This document shows positions 1 through 7,459 of a stretch of DNA of 15,324 nucleotides, in pieces. The stretch lies in contig FR903632.1 in assembly GCA_000438115.1 (NCBI GenBank), positions 15,303-30,626 on the forward strand, read 5' to 3'. Within the stretch, counting starts at the first letter, position 1; each line of letters starts with the position of its first letter. The notes beneath the pieces are model-generated. The model had not been told where the DNA came from and ran no database searches. It was given only the letters and a program-made list of their open reading frames with translations. The translations under genes and the position numbers were made by a program. This DNA is from Prevotella sp. CAG:617. GTDB lineage: Bacteria > Bacteroidota > Bacteroidia > Bacteroidales > Bacteroidaceae.

Positions 1-1021
1 GTGCGCCAACGGCTCCCGGCTCTTTGGTGCGGTCGAGCACGGCGATGCGCTTGCAGGTCTTGGGCACTGCAGCCAAGAGGTGCTTGACAGAGAACGGACG
101 ATACAGGTGAACGCTGATCATGCCGACTTTCTCGCCTTTGCTGTTGAGGTAGTCGATGGCCTCGCGGGCAGCCTCGGTTACTGAACCCATGGCGATGATG
201 ATGCGTTCGGCGTCGTCAGCACCATAGTAGCTGAAGAGTTTGTACTCGCGACCGGTGATCTTGGAGATTTCGTTCATGTATTTCTCCACGATTTCGGGAA
301 CGGCGTTGTAGTACGGGTTGCAAACTTCGCGGTGTGCGAAGAAGGTTTCGGGGTTTTCGGCCATACCGCGTGCAACCGGGTTCTCCGGTGTCAGGGCGCG
401 GCTGCGGAATTCTGCCAGTGCTTTCTGGTTCAGGAGCGGACGGATGTCTTCCTGGTCGATTTCCTCGATTTTCTGGTATTCGTGAGAGGTGCGGAAACCG
501 TCGAAGAAGTTGATGAACGGTACGCGGCTCTCGATGGTGGCCAGGTGAGCTACGGCTGACATATCCATCACTTCCTGTACGGAACCTTCGCAGAGCATGG
601 CGAAGCCGGTCTGGCGGCAGGCCATTACGTCGCTGTGGTCACCGAAGATACAGAGTGAATGGGTGGCCAAGGTACGGGCTGATACGTGGAACACGCAGGG
701 AAGCAGCTCTCCGGCAATCTTGTACATGTTCGGAATCATCAGCAGCAAACCCTGTGATGCGGTGAATGTGGTGGTCAGGGCACCGGCCTGCAATGAACCG
801 TGAACGGCACCGGCTGCACCGCCTTCCGACTGCATTTCCTGTACGGATACGGTATCGCCAAAGAGGTTTTTGCGACCCTGTGAGGCCCATTCGTCCACAT
901 GCTCAGCCATCGGAGATGACGGAGTAATGGGGTAGATGGCGGCCACTTCGGAGAACATGTAGGCTACATGTGCTGCGGCTTGGTTACCATCGCAAGTAAT
1001 GAATTTCTTTTCTTTTGCCAT
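1..1021 (-). CDS. nifJ: Pyruvate:ferredoxin (flavodoxin) oxidoreductase, N-terminal part
   Basis: This cytoplasmic enzyme oxidatively decarboxylates pyruvate to acetyl-CoA and CO2 and passes electrons to ferredoxin or flavodoxin, a central step of anaerobic metabolism. The visible 340 residues start MAKEKKFITCDGNQAAAHVA and carry the family hallmarks: YPITPSSPMAEHVDEWA (residues 30-46, thiamine-pyrophosphate domain), EMQSEGGAAGAVHGSLQAGA (62-81), TASQGLLLMIPNMYK (87-101) and SARTLATH (114-121). Full-length family members are near 1,180 residues, so about 70% lies beyond base 1, including the iron-sulfur and C-terminal thiamine domains. The ATG at 1019-1021 fits the expected N-terminus. No Shine-Dalgarno is seen, which is normal for Bacteroidota. 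The 90-bp gap to the upstream ATPase gene contains a hairpin, so nifJ is probably transcribed separately. The family call is very secure; truncation is only the window edge. Confidence 0.96.
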   Translation of the reverse strand, partial: MAKEKKFITCDGNQAAAHVAYMFSEVAAIYPITPSSPMAEHVDEWASQGRKNLFGDTVSVQEMQSEGGAAGAVHGSLQAGALTTTFTASQGLLLMIPNMYKIAGELLPCVFHVSARTLATHSLCIFGDHSDVMACRQTGFAMLCEGSVQEVMDMSAVAHLATIESRVPFINFFDGFRTSHEYQKIEEIDQEDIRPLLNQKALAEFRSRALTPENPVARGMAENPETFFAHREVCNPYYNAVPEIVEKYMNEISKITGREYKLFSYYGADDAERIIIAMGSVTEAAREAIDYLNSKGEKVGMISVHLYRPFSVKHLLAAVPKTCKRIAVLDRTKEPGAVGA

Positions 1022-1069
1022 AATGTTGTTGTTATGATAAAACAATGTTTGTAAGTATGCTTGTTGTTG

Positions 1070-1100
1070 GCCCGGCGGGAGGCACGGGGCGCCGCCGGGC
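1070..1100 (-). terminator. Hairpin between the ATPase gene and nifJ, possible terminator
   Basis: GCCCGGCGG (1070-1078) and CCGCCGGGC (1092-1100) are perfect 9-bp complements around a 13-nt loop. It begins 12 nt after the ATPase stop codon on the minus strand. There is no U-rich tail on that strand, so intrinsic termination is not certain. It could instead be an RNA-stabilising 3' stem or lie in the nifJ leader. Confidence 0.45.
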
Positions 1101-1111
1101 TTCAGGTTTGT

Positions 1112-2302
1112 TTAGTAGAGGAAGCCGAAGAGCCAGAGGGGCATCTGGTTGCCCTGACCGACTTCGGTGTTGTAGTTGGCGCAAATCATGTCGGGTGAGG
1201 ACTTGAAGCGCTTGGGCCTGTCGCACACGCATATTTCGATGGTCTGGTCTATGCGGTAAACGCCGTCGCGACGGGTCTTGTTTACCTGATGATGGCGCCA
1301 GAGGGAGTTGACGAAAAATGTTTCCATCACTTGCTGTTCGGCTATGCCTGAGGCATATACGGCATACATCAGGTTGGTGTCGTGCAGCATGACCAGGGCC
1401 GGCTTTTTGGGGTAGGAGTCTCCTTCGCGGTAGACCATGTTAATCAGGCGGGCCTGCTCCAGGTTGCGCAGATAGTTCATTACCGTGGCGCGTGAGGTTA
1501 CGATGTCTTCAGCCAGTCGGCTCACGTTGGGAGCCGTGCCGCCCTCTTTGGCCAGCAGGTAGAGGAGTTTCTTGATGCGTGAGAGGTATTTCAGTTCAAT
1601 CTGCTTGATGAAGAGGATGTCCACCTCTATCATCATGTTCATGGCTTTGAGCAGATTTTCCGTAAAGTTGCGGTTTTCCAGAAAGAACGGGTAATATCCG
1701 TGGTGCAGGTAGTCGCGGAAATATTCCCAGGGCTTTACTTTGGGCAGGATGGATTTGAGAATCACGTCGTGGTTGTGCAGCACTTCGTTCATGGTGTAGG
1801 GGCGGAAGTCGTTGCCGGTCTGCAGGTTGATGAACTCGCGGAACGAGAATCCGTGGAGCACGTAGCAGCGGCTCAGTTGTGAGAGTTCGCTATCGTCGGG
1901 GCCGTCACCCTCTTCAACGGAGGATGTGGTATATACGATGCGCAGCCGCGGATAGCGCCGGTAGCATTCGCAAAGTTGCTCTTTCCAGTTCGGGAGTTTA
2001 AAGGCCTGGTCAATCAGTAACACCTGGCCGCCTATTTCTACAAATTCGCCGGCAAAGCTCACGATGCCTCTGCCTTGAAAATAAAAGCTGTTCATGTTGA
2101 TGTAGAGGCACTGGCGCAGGCGGACGTCAAAATTTTCTTTGGCATATTGCAGCAGAAAGGTGGTTTTTCCTACGCCGCGCGGACCTTTGATGCCTATCAT
2201 GCGGTAGCTCCAGTCGATGGTATCCATCAGGGCCCGGCGTACCGGAACATGGGTGTGCTCTATCAGGTAGACATGAGTCTGAAAGAATTTCTCAATTTCC
2301 AT
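1112..2302 (-). CDS. AAA-family ATPase (AAA_14/DUF4143-like, stand-alone)
   Basis: A 396-residue cytoplasmic ATPase of the kind common as single genes in Bacteroidales; the biological role of this group is not well established. The Walker A motif is GPRGVGKT (residues 40-47). The Walker B-like strand is QVLLIDQAFKLPNW (93-106), and a sensor-like TTSS sits at 125-128. A winged-helix-like stretch follows (about 245-290: LLYLLAKEGGTAPNVSRLAE). The C-terminal DUF4143-like region has HDTNLMYAVYA (307-317), ETFFVNSLW (327-335) and the end PLWLFGFLY. The residue after the Walker B aspartate is Gln99, where this group usually has Glu. The ATG at 2300-2302 is preceded by AAAAAGGAT at 8-nt spacing and by a promoter match. 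It may have arrived by horizontal transfer, but no mobile genes flank it. Family call good, function unknown. Confidence 0.85.
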   Translation of the reverse strand: MEIEKFFQTHVYLIEHTHVPVRRALMDTIDWSYRMIGIKGPRGVGKTTFLLQYAKENFDVRLRQCLYINMNSFYFQGRGIVSFAGEFVEIGGQVLLIDQAFKLPNWKEQLCECYRRYPRLRIVYTTSSVEEGDGPDDSELSQLSRCYVLHGFSFREFINLQTGNDFRPYTMNEVLHNHDVILKSILPKVKPWEYFRDYLHHGYYPFFLENRNFTENLLKAMNMMIEVDILFIKQIELKYLSRIKKLLYLLAKEGGTAPNVSRLAEDIVTSRATVMNYLRNLEQARLINMVYREGDSYPKKPALVMLHDTNLMYAVYASGIAEQQVMETFFVNSLWRHHQVNKTRRDGVYRIDQTIEICVCDRPKRFKSSPDMICANYNTEVGQGNQMPLWLFGFLY

Positions 2303-2662
2303 TTTTCTACATCCTTTTTATCGACTACAAAGATACGACTTATTCGGCAGGTTGCGAAGCAGACTTAGCAAAAAAAAGCAGGTTGAATTTGTTTTTTTCT
2401 TGTGTCAGCTTGTGCTGAAAAGGCCGAACGGGGCTTTGTGGAGCTGCCAGTATGGTTGTAGGGCATTGCGGGTGGTTAAAACAAATCGGGAAGAAAACCA
2501 AACAAGGTCTCTTGAAAACAAAAACAGGTGCCGGAAAAATCTTTTTTCGTGGCGCTTTTTTCTCTTCAGGTCTTCTCGGGGGGGGAGGATTGGCGGGGGT
2601 TGTGTGTCTGACGGAGTGGCAAAAACATGTTGCATGAGTATGCGTTTCTGCCCTAAAAGTCT
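2303..2662. other. Intergenic region between the divergent ATPase and gtrA genes
   Basis: No gene is supported in these 360 bases; open frames on both strands here have no recognisable protein character. The region holds the ATPase promoter at its left end, a run of eight G (2578-2585), and an A-rich stretch around GGTGCCGG (2513-2542) that resembles sequences at 7691-7745 and 14560-14620. Confidence 0.6.
2311..2358 (-). promoter_or_regulatory. Candidate Bacteroidota promoter and RBS of the ATPase gene
   Basis: On the minus strand TATCTTTG (2328-2335) matches the -7 consensus TAnnTTTG. TTCG (2355-2358) lies 19 nt upstream at the place of the TTTG -33 element, with one mismatch. The predicted start of transcription near 2321 gives a leader of about 20 nt that contains AAAAAGGAT (2311-2319), a plausible ribosome binding site 8 nt before the ATG. 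Confidence 0.6.
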
Positions 2663-2670
2663 TATTTTTG
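2663..2670 (+). promoter_or_regulatory. Candidate -7 element just upstream of gtrA
   Basis: TATTTTTG is a perfect match to TAnnTTTG. No clear TTTG element is found 19-21 nt upstream, so the assignment rests on the -7 box alone. Transcription would begin near 2677, right at the first ATG of the gene, implying a leaderless or almost leaderless message, or use of the in-frame ATG at 2701. Confidence 0.4.
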
Positions 2671-2676
2671 CGGACA

Positions 2677-3084
2677 ATGAAGTTATGTATTCGTCAGTTC
2701 ATGACGCGCAGAATATTGCGTGAAGCCTTGATTTTCGGTACGATAGGTGTAGTGGCTACGGGCCTGCACTATGGTATTTACTGGTGCCTGCTGGGGGTGA
2801 TGCGCCCCGGCTGGGCTTATACGCTGGGCTACGGCGTGAGTCTGGTGGTCAATTTCTTGCTTAATGCTTCGCTGACGTTTCGGGCGCAGGCCACGGCAAG
2901 GCGCGGCTTGGGCTTTCTGGGGGCGCATGCGGTTAATTATGGCCTTCATATTTCGCTGCTCAGCCTTTTTCTTTGGCTGGGCATACCCGAAAAGTGGGCA
3001 CCGCTGCCGGTGTTTGCCGTAGCGGTGCCGGTTAATTTCTTGTTGGTGAGGCTTGTGTTCCGCAGTTCCAAACCGCGCGGTTAA
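2677..3084 (+). CDS. GtrA-family small membrane protein
   Basis: A 135-residue inner-membrane protein with four predicted membrane segments (about residues 18-38, 46-68, 79-101 and 107-127). The family-typical blocks are NFLLNASLTF (59-68) and VNFLLVRLVF (119-128), and the length is normal for the family. GtrA-like proteins are linked to moving lipid-linked sugars across the inner membrane for surface-glycan modification, usually beside a glycosyltransferase. None is next to it here, so its substrate is unknown. An open frame extends back to a TTG at 2668, but that lies inside the promoter-like TATTTTTG, so I chose the ATG at 2677. The in-frame ATG at 2701 (127 residues, MTRRILREALIF) is a real alternative if transcription starts near 2677. 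It converges with the SIMPL gene, with 22 bp between stop codons. Confidence 0.85.
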   Translation: MKLCIRQFMTRRILREALIFGTIGVVATGLHYGIYWCLLGVMRPGWAYTLGYGVSLVVNFLLNASLTFRAQATARRGLGFLGAHAVNYGLHISLLSLFLWLGIPEKWAPLPVFAVAVPVNFLLVRLVFRSSKPRG

Positions 3085-3106
3085 AGCCGTGATAAAGGCC
3101 AGTCGG

Positions 3107-3841
3107 TTATGATTCAAGGAAAAAGTCGACCGTGGTCACCACTCTTACTTTCTTTATATAAGGTGTATAGCTGTCGCGGTCTTCAATGGTGAAGAGCCCC
3201 TGCTGCGCCGTCTTGATTTTTCCGAGTTTGCTGTCGGAATCTTTGGCAAACTTTTCTGCGGCTTCGCGGGCGTTGCGCGTGGCTTCTTCAATCATTTTCG
3301 GTTTAATCTTGTTCAGGCTCGTAAACTGATACTGCACGGCGTTGCCGTATTCGTTGGGAGATATGGCGATGCCCTCCTTGAGCAGTTCGCCCATACGCGG
3401 CATGAGCTGGCGTACCTTGTCAACCTGACTTGACGTAACGGTGGTCACGAGGGTCACGTTGTAGGGCTGGCTGCCCTGAAAGCGCGTATAGCGGTCCGTG
3501 CGCAGGTCGATGATTTCGGGCGAGGCCGTTGTAATATCCTGGGCCGGAATGCCGTTTTTCATCAGAAACTCCTTGATTTTTTGAGAAGCATGATTGGTTT
3601 TGGCATATACGTCCTGCAGGTTCGACCCGGTTGTCTTGTAGCTGATGGGCCAGATAACGCGGTCGGCTTTAACTTCCTGCTCGGCCAGGCCGCGTACGGT
3701 AACTACGCGCTCGCCCTGCGAAATGCTTTTCAGGCCGGAGTAGATGCAAAGGCCCAGCACGGCCAGGCCAATCAGCAGGGCAATACCGACGCTCATAATG
3801 CCGGCACTGCGCTGAGGGGCAGAGATGTTTTTTTCGGTCAT
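3107..3841 (-). CDS. SIMPL domain (DUF541) envelope protein
   Basis: A 244-residue protein anchored by one N-terminal hydrophobic helix (about residues 14-38, GIMSVGIALLIGLAVLGL), with the rest predicted outside the cytoplasm. Residues 46-240 form a SIMPL/DUF541 domain. It begins VVTVRGLAEQEVKADRVIW, as typical of the family, and ends in a strand-rich VRVVTTVDFFLES. DUF541 proteins are periplasmic or membrane-attached and have been tied to stress tolerance or envelope functions in some bacteria, but no biochemical activity is established. The frame is open up to 3904, yet the ATG at 3839-3841 is preferred: it gives a clean membrane-anchor N-terminus, and a promoter-type TATATTTG lies at 3875-3882 inside the longer frame. 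It follows the dusB operon on the same strand, beyond that operon's terminator, and so appears to be its own transcription unit. Confidence 0.88.
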   Translation of the reverse strand: MTEKNISAPQRSAGIMSVGIALLIGLAVLGLCIYSGLKSISQGERVVTVRGLAEQEVKADRVIWPISYKTTGSNLQDVYAKTNHASQKIKEFLMKNGIPAQDITTASPEIIDLRTDRYTRFQGSQPYNVTLVTTVTSSQVDKVRQLMPRMGELLKEGIAISPNEYGNAVQYQFTSLNKIKPKMIEEATRNAREAAEKFAKDSDSKLGKIKTAQQGLFTIEDRDSYTPYIKKVRVVTTVDFFLES

Positions 3842-3874
3842 GATAGAATGATTTTTAAGGTAATACATCAGTGG

Positions 3875-3882
3875 CAAATATA
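3875..3882 (-). promoter_or_regulatory. Candidate -7 element of the SIMPL gene
   Basis: On the minus strand TATATTTG fits TAnnTTTG perfectly. No convincing TTTG is found at the -33 position. A transcript starting near 3868 would have a leader of about 27 nt before the ATG at 3841, which supports that start codon over the longer reading frame. Confidence 0.5.
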
Positions 3883-3949
3883 GGCAATAAAGCCTATGGC
3901 ACATGCTGTTTATAAATCATTAACGCAGGGCCGAAATCATAATAATGCT

Positions 3950-3975
3950 AAAAAACGGCGAAACTTCTTTCCCCG
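3950..3975 (-). terminator. Intrinsic terminator of the HAD-ribF-CPBP-dusB operon
   Basis: On the minus strand CGGGGAAA-GAAG-TTTCGCCG forms an 8-bp stem with one G-G mismatch and a 4-nt loop, followed directly by six T (3955-3950). It sits 54 nt after the dusB stop. A further small stem, CCCTC/GAGGG, lies between stop and terminator. Confidence 0.8.
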
Positions 3976-4029
3976 CTGAAGGCAGAGCCCTCTCCTGAGG
4001 GGGTGCGGAGCCGGGCCCGGGCTTCTTTT

Positions 4030-5052
4030 TCAGCCTTCCTGGCGTATGAGCGGGCGGGTACTTTCCATGATTTCGAACAGCTCGTCAACCGTTTCGGCCC
4101 GAAGCATGCGGATACGCGTTTCGCGAAAGTTGGGGATGCCCTTGAAGAGCGGAGTGGCCGCCAGATGGCGCCGTATGTGCAGGATGCCGCGGTATTCGTC
4201 AATGCGCTGTACGCTCTGGCGTACCTGTTCTTTCAGCACGTCCAGTTTCCAGTCGGCCGTAAGTACGGGGTATTCGCTTTCAATGGCGTGTTGTGCTTCG
4301 TGGGGCTCGTCGGGGAAGAGCGCATCGTGAATTTCCTTGAATATCCATGGCCGCCCGAAGGTTGCCCGGCCTACCATGATGGCATCTACACCATAGTCGC
4401 GGAAAGCAGCGACGGCCTTTTCGGCCGAAGTAATGTCGCCGTTGCCGATAATGGGGATGTGGATGCGCGGATTTTGCTTGACCTTGCCAATCAGACTCCA
4501 GTCGGCCTCGCCGGTGTACATCTGTGAGCGCGTGCGGCCGTGTATGGTAAGCGCGGCAATGCCGCAGTCCTGCAAAGGTTCGGCCAGCTGCTCAATGATA
4601 CGGTGGTTGTGATCCCAGCCCAGGCGGGTCTTTACCGTAACCGGCAGGTTGACAGCGTCAACCACGCTGCGCGTAATTTCGAGCATGCGCGGCACGTCCT
4701 GCAGCAGGCCTGCTCCGGCTCCTTTGCCGGCCACACGCTTGACGGGGCAGCCGAAATTCAGGTCGAGCACGTCCGGATGGGCGCGTTCCACCACGATTTG
4801 GGCAGCGTCACGCACGGCAGCGGGATCTTTGCCGTATATTTGTATGGCTACGGGGCGCTCCTCGTCGCATACCGTCAGTTTTTCAAGACTGCGGTTGACC
4901 ATACGTACCAGAGCATCGGCCGCTACAAATTCAGAATAGACCATACTGGCGCCCAGACGGCGGCAAAGCAGTCGGAAGCCGATGTCTGTCACATCTTCCA
5001 TGGGGGCCAGCAACACGGGGTTCTGGCCCAGTTCAATATTTCCTATTTTCAT
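4030..5052 (-). CDS. dusB: tRNA-dihydrouridine synthase, DusB type
   Basis: An FMN-dependent cytoplasmic enzyme that reduces uridine to 5,6-dihydrouridine in tRNA loops. The 340-residue protein has the expected alpha/beta-barrel motifs. LLAPMEDVTDIGFR (14-27) is the FMN-binding start, and LDLNFGCPVKRV (97-107) holds the presumed catalytic Cys102. VTVKTRLGWD (138-147), LTIHGRTRSQMYTG (168-181), IIGNGDI (201-207) and IMVGRATFGRPWIF (225-238) line the flavin site. Length and motif order match the bacterial DusB subgroup (TIGR00737-like), which is why I use that symbol. The exact tRNA position modified cannot be read from sequence. Its ATG overlaps the stop codon of the CPBP gene by 4 bp (ATGA), implying translational coupling. 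It is the last gene of the operon and is followed by the terminator at 3950-3975. Confidence 0.95.
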   Translation of the reverse strand: MKIGNIELGQNPVLLAPMEDVTDIGFRLLCRRLGASMVYSEFVAADALVRMVNRSLEKLTVCDEERPVAIQIYGKDPAAVRDAAQIVVERAHPDVLDLNFGCPVKRVAGKGAGAGLLQDVPRMLEITRSVVDAVNLPVTVKTRLGWDHNHRIIEQLAEPLQDCGIAALTIHGRTRSQMYTGEADWSLIGKVKQNPRIHIPIIGNGDITSAEKAVAAFRDYGVDAIMVGRATFGRPWIFKEIHDALFPDEPHEAQHAIESEYPVLTADWKLDVLKEQVRQSVQRIDEYRGILHIRRHLAATPLFKGIPNFRETRIRMLRAETVDELFEIMESTRPLIRQEG

Positions 5053-5867
5053 AGATAATCAGGTGATTTCCGGCAGTCAGACAAAAACGAGTAGGGAGCG
5101 CGGCGCTTCCACCATATCACTATAAAGAGCAGGCCCAGTATGATACAGCCCGAAGCCGTCAGTATGAGCGGCGTGCCGGTCAGCTGGGGAAGGCTCTGCG
5201 GGGCGTGGCGGTTGGCCAGCAGCAGTGCTGCCGCCAGGATATTGCTGAGAACGTGGGCTGTGGCGCATAGGCGGATGTCGCCTATGCCTACGTAAAGTAC
5301 GCCCAGCAGAGCGCCAGTCAGCAAGGCCGGCAGGCTTTGTGCCGGATTGTTGTGAGCCACGCTGAAGAGCACCGAGCTGGCTAAGATGGCGGCCCAGGCA
5401 GCCGTGCCCGATTCCGAAAGTTTGCGCAGGATGCCTTCGCGGAAGATGATTTCCTCAATCAGCGGTCCTGCCAGACAAAGGGTGAGCAGGCATATCGGAT
5501 TGTCAATCATTTGTCCGAACTGGTCGGTCGTGCCGTTGTCCTGCAGTTGGAGCAGGCTGCCTACGGATGAGATGCCTATGGAAAAGAGCAGCACCCCGAC
5601 AATGGCCCATATGCCCCCGCGAAGCGGCGGGCGGACGGACTTGGCCGGCCAGAGCGGCGTGCGGATGAGACGCAGCTTGCGTAGCGCGAGGTAGAGAATC
5701 ACGTCGGTAGCCAGCAGGTAGTAGCCCATGGCTTCGGGCTGCTGGCCGAACAGCTCGTAGTGGATTTTGTGGTCGGGAGCAAAAAGGGCATAAATCAGCA
5801 GGAACAGGGCATACAGTACGAACTGGCAGCCGAGATATACCAGCAGAATATAAAATGACTTTTTCAT
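5049..5867 (-). CDS. CPBP-family intramembrane metalloprotease
   Basis: A 272-residue polytopic inner-membrane protein of the CAAX protease/bacteriocin-processing (CPBP, Abi) family, glutamate-type intramembrane proteases whose bacterial substrates are mostly unknown. The active-site motifs are all present: EEIIFR (138-143, Glu138, Glu139 and Arg143), FSVAH (168-172, His172) and HVLSN (205-209, His205 and Asn209). Hydrophobic segments lie near 5-29, 47-63, 84-106, 123-137, 157-171, 177-197 and 232-253. The family is sometimes linked to bacteriocin immunity or prenyl-protein processing. Nothing nearby suggests a bacteriocin, and its place between ribF and dusB looks like a conserved housekeeping arrangement rather than a defence locus. 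It starts 14 nt after the ribF stop and overlaps the dusB start by 4 bp, so it is co-transcribed with both. Confidence 0.92.
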   Translation of the reverse strand: MKKSFYILLVYLGCQFVLYALFLLIYALFAPDHKIHYELFGQQPEAMGYYLLATDVILYLALRKLRLIRTPLWPAKSVRPPLRGGIWAIVGVLLFSIGISSVGSLLQLQDNGTTDQFGQMIDNPICLLTLCLAGPLIEEIIFREGILRKLSESGTAAWAAILASSVLFSVAHNNPAQSLPALLTGALLGVLYVGIGDIRLCATAHVLSNILAAALLLANRHAPQSLPQLTGTPLILTASGCIILGLLFIVIWWKRRAPYSFLSDCRKSPDYL

Positions 5868-5881
5868 AAAATCTGAGTGGG

Positions 5882-6805
5882 TTAGGAATGCAGGATTTGA
5901 AGGGCTTGCTGCGCATCATGCTGCAGTTGTGCCTGCAGCTGACCGATGGAGTCAAACTGGATTTCCTCACGCAGTCGGCCGATGAAGTGCAGTTGCATGT
6001 GCTGCCCGTAGAGGTTGCCGTTGAAGTGGAAGAGGTGGGCTTCGATGGTGCGGTCGTTTCCGTTGTCAACGGTGGGGCGCCGGCCTATGTTGAGCATGGC
6101 GTCGTATTGTTGGCCGTCTGTTTCGGCCCGTACCGCATAGACTCCGTCGGCCGGGATGATTTTCTCTGGCGAGTCCGGCAGGATGTTGGCCGTAGGAAAA
6201 CCCAGCTGCCGCCCCAGCCGGTGGCCCTCAACCACCGTGCCGTACAGGGCAAATGGGTATCCCAAAGCCCAGCGGGCGGACTCTACATTGCCGGCCTGCA
6301 GAAAACGCCGTATGGCCGACGAGGAAATACAGGTGTCCTGCGGCGTGAAGGCGTGCGACTTGATGATCCGGATGCCCGTTTCGCGGCCTATTTGCAGATA
6401 TTCCTTGAAGCTGCAGCGGTCGGACCCGAAGTGGTGGTCGTAGCCGAGCAGAAGTTGCCTGACGTGTAGCCGGGCATAGAGATACTGCTCCATAAACTGT
6501 CGTGCTGTCAGGGCTGCCAGTTCGGGGGTGAAGTCGAGCGGCAGGCAATAGTCAATGCCACATTGGGCCAGATGCTCGATTTTTTCATCATAGTCCAGCA
6601 GCAGGAGCGGCCGGTAGTTCGTGTCGAGCACTTGTCGCGGATGCCGCCTGAAGGTGACAACAAGCGTAGCCTGCTTCTGCTCTGAAGCAGCAGCCTTGAG
6701 CTGGTCGAGCAGGTAGCGGTGGCCAGAGTGAACACCGTCGAAAAAGCCAATGGTGGCTGTGCAGTAAACTTCAGCGGGCAGAGTGTGGAGTGTAATTATT
6801 TGCAT
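5882..6805 (-). CDS. ribF: Bifunctional riboflavin kinase / FAD synthetase
   Basis: RibF converts riboflavin to FMN and then FAD in the cytoplasm. The 307 residues cover both domains. The N-terminal adenylyltransferase domain shows IGFFDGVHSGHR (19-30, the HxGH nucleotidylyltransferase motif), GYDHHFG (121-127) and SSSAIRRFL (161-169). The C-terminal kinase domain shows GHRLGRQLGFPTAN (194-207), ADGVYAV (219-225), NIGRRPTV (239-246) and TIEAHLFHF (253-261), with Glu255 as the likely catalytic base. Length is typical. Its ATG (6803-6805) overlaps the end of the HAD hydrolase gene by 10 bp. The product FMN is the cofactor of DusB encoded two genes downstream, although a functional reason for that linkage is only a guess. 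Confidence 0.96.
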   Translation of the reverse strand: MQIITLHTLPAEVYCTATIGFFDGVHSGHRYLLDQLKAAASEQKQATLVVTFRRHPRQVLDTNYRPLLLLDYDEKIEHLAQCGIDYCLPLDFTPELAALTARQFMEQYLYARLHVRQLLLGYDHHFGSDRCSFKEYLQIGRETGIRIIKSHAFTPQDTCISSSAIRRFLQAGNVESARWALGYPFALYGTVVEGHRLGRQLGFPTANILPDSPEKIIPADGVYAVRAETDGQQYDAMLNIGRRPTVDNGNDRTIEAHLFHFNGNLYGQHMQLHFIGRLREEIQFDSIGQLQAQLQHDAQQALQILHS

Positions 6806-7428
6806 AGGTTCAGTTCGCTGTCAAAAAAGTTCATCCAGCCGCCCTCAAGAGGGGCTGTCAGGGCTTGGAACCCGCATTGGCGGGCGGCCTCGCAGTTTTT
6901 CTCGCTGTCGTCAAAAAAGAGCGTCTCCTCCGGCTTGATGCCGCCCTGCTGCGCTACGGCGTGGAAGATTTGCGGCGCAGGCTTGTCCAGATGCAGGCGG
7001 AACGAGAGGAAACATTGCTCAAAGAAATCACCAATCTGCAGCCCCTTGTGGCGGAAGTAAATGTCCTCAGCCAGCTGCCAGTGGATATGGTTGGTGTTGC
7101 TCCGCAGGAACAGGCGGTAGCGTGATTTCAGCCGGAGCAGGAATTCAAGGCGCTCGGCAGGCACGTCGAGCAGAAAGGCATTCCAGGCCCAGGCCATCTG
7201 CTGGTCGGTAACGTGGGGCACGTGTTGCGTGTCACGGATTTCCTGACAGCATTGTGCAAAACTTACGTTGCCGCGCTCAAATTCCAGAAACGTGCCTTCC
7301 TGCCGGTAGCTGTGCAGAAACTGGCTCACGTCAATACCCAGCGAGCGGAACGCCCGGCTGCAGCGTTGCATGTCGAGGTCGACCAGAACGCCGCCGAAAT
7401 CAAAAAGTAGGTTCTTTATCGTGTTCAT
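6796..7428 (-). CDS. HAD-superfamily hydrolase (subfamily IA, YihX-like)
   Basis: A cytoplasmic 210-residue haloacid-dehalogenase-type phosphatase of unknown substrate. Motif I is LLFDFGGVLVDLD (7-19) with nucleophile Asp10; the second position of the usual DxD is Gly12, as in YihX-type members. Motif II is LFLRSNTN (107-113, Ser110), motif III is LDKPAPQIF (147-155, Lys149) and motif IV is LFFDDSEKN (170-178, Asp173 and Asp174). The frame is open to an ATG at 7446, but I prefer the ATG at 7428: MNTIKNLLFDFGG matches the family's usual start, and a -7 element at 7460-7467 would leave a leader of about 25 nt for it but almost none for 7446. It is first in the operon and its 3' end overlaps ribF. 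A role hydrolysing a sugar phosphate or flavin mononucleotide is possible; the latter is only a neighbourhood guess. Confidence 0.9.
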   Translation of the reverse strand: MNTIKNLLFDFGGVLVDLDMQRCSRAFRSLGIDVSQFLHSYRQEGTFLEFERGNVSFAQCCQEIRDTQHVPHVTDQQMAWAWNAFLLDVPAERLEFLLRLKSRYRLFLRSNTNHIHWQLAEDIYFRHKGLQIGDFFEQCFLSFRLHLDKPAPQIFHAVAQQGGIKPEETLFFDDSEKNCEAARQCGFQALTAPLEGGWMNFFDSELNLCK

Positions 7429-7459
7429 GTCTTGATGAAAAATCATGGTTTTTGAACTG

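Noticed and set aside
3071..3082. Palindrome AACCGCGCGGTT at the end of gtrA as a bidirectional terminator
   Set aside because: It has no loop and no T tract on either side and is inside the coding sequence; it is too short to call.
3842..3904. N-terminal extension of the SIMPL protein to an ATG at 3904
   Set aside because: The added 21 residues precede a natural membrane-anchor start, and the interval holds a perfect -7 promoter box, so it is most likely untranslated.
4003..4527. A 174-codon plus-strand frame opposite dusB
   Set aside because: dusB on the minus strand has all family motifs; this frame is only its complement.
5049..5867. CPBP protease as part of a bacteriocin or abortive-infection locus
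   Set aside because: It is translationally coupled to ribF and dusB housekeeping genes, with no toxin, leader peptide or defence gene nearby.
5888..6469. A 193-codon plus-strand frame opposite ribF
   Set aside because: It lies antisense to ribF, which has complete kinase and adenylyltransferase motifs; the shadow frame has no domain character.
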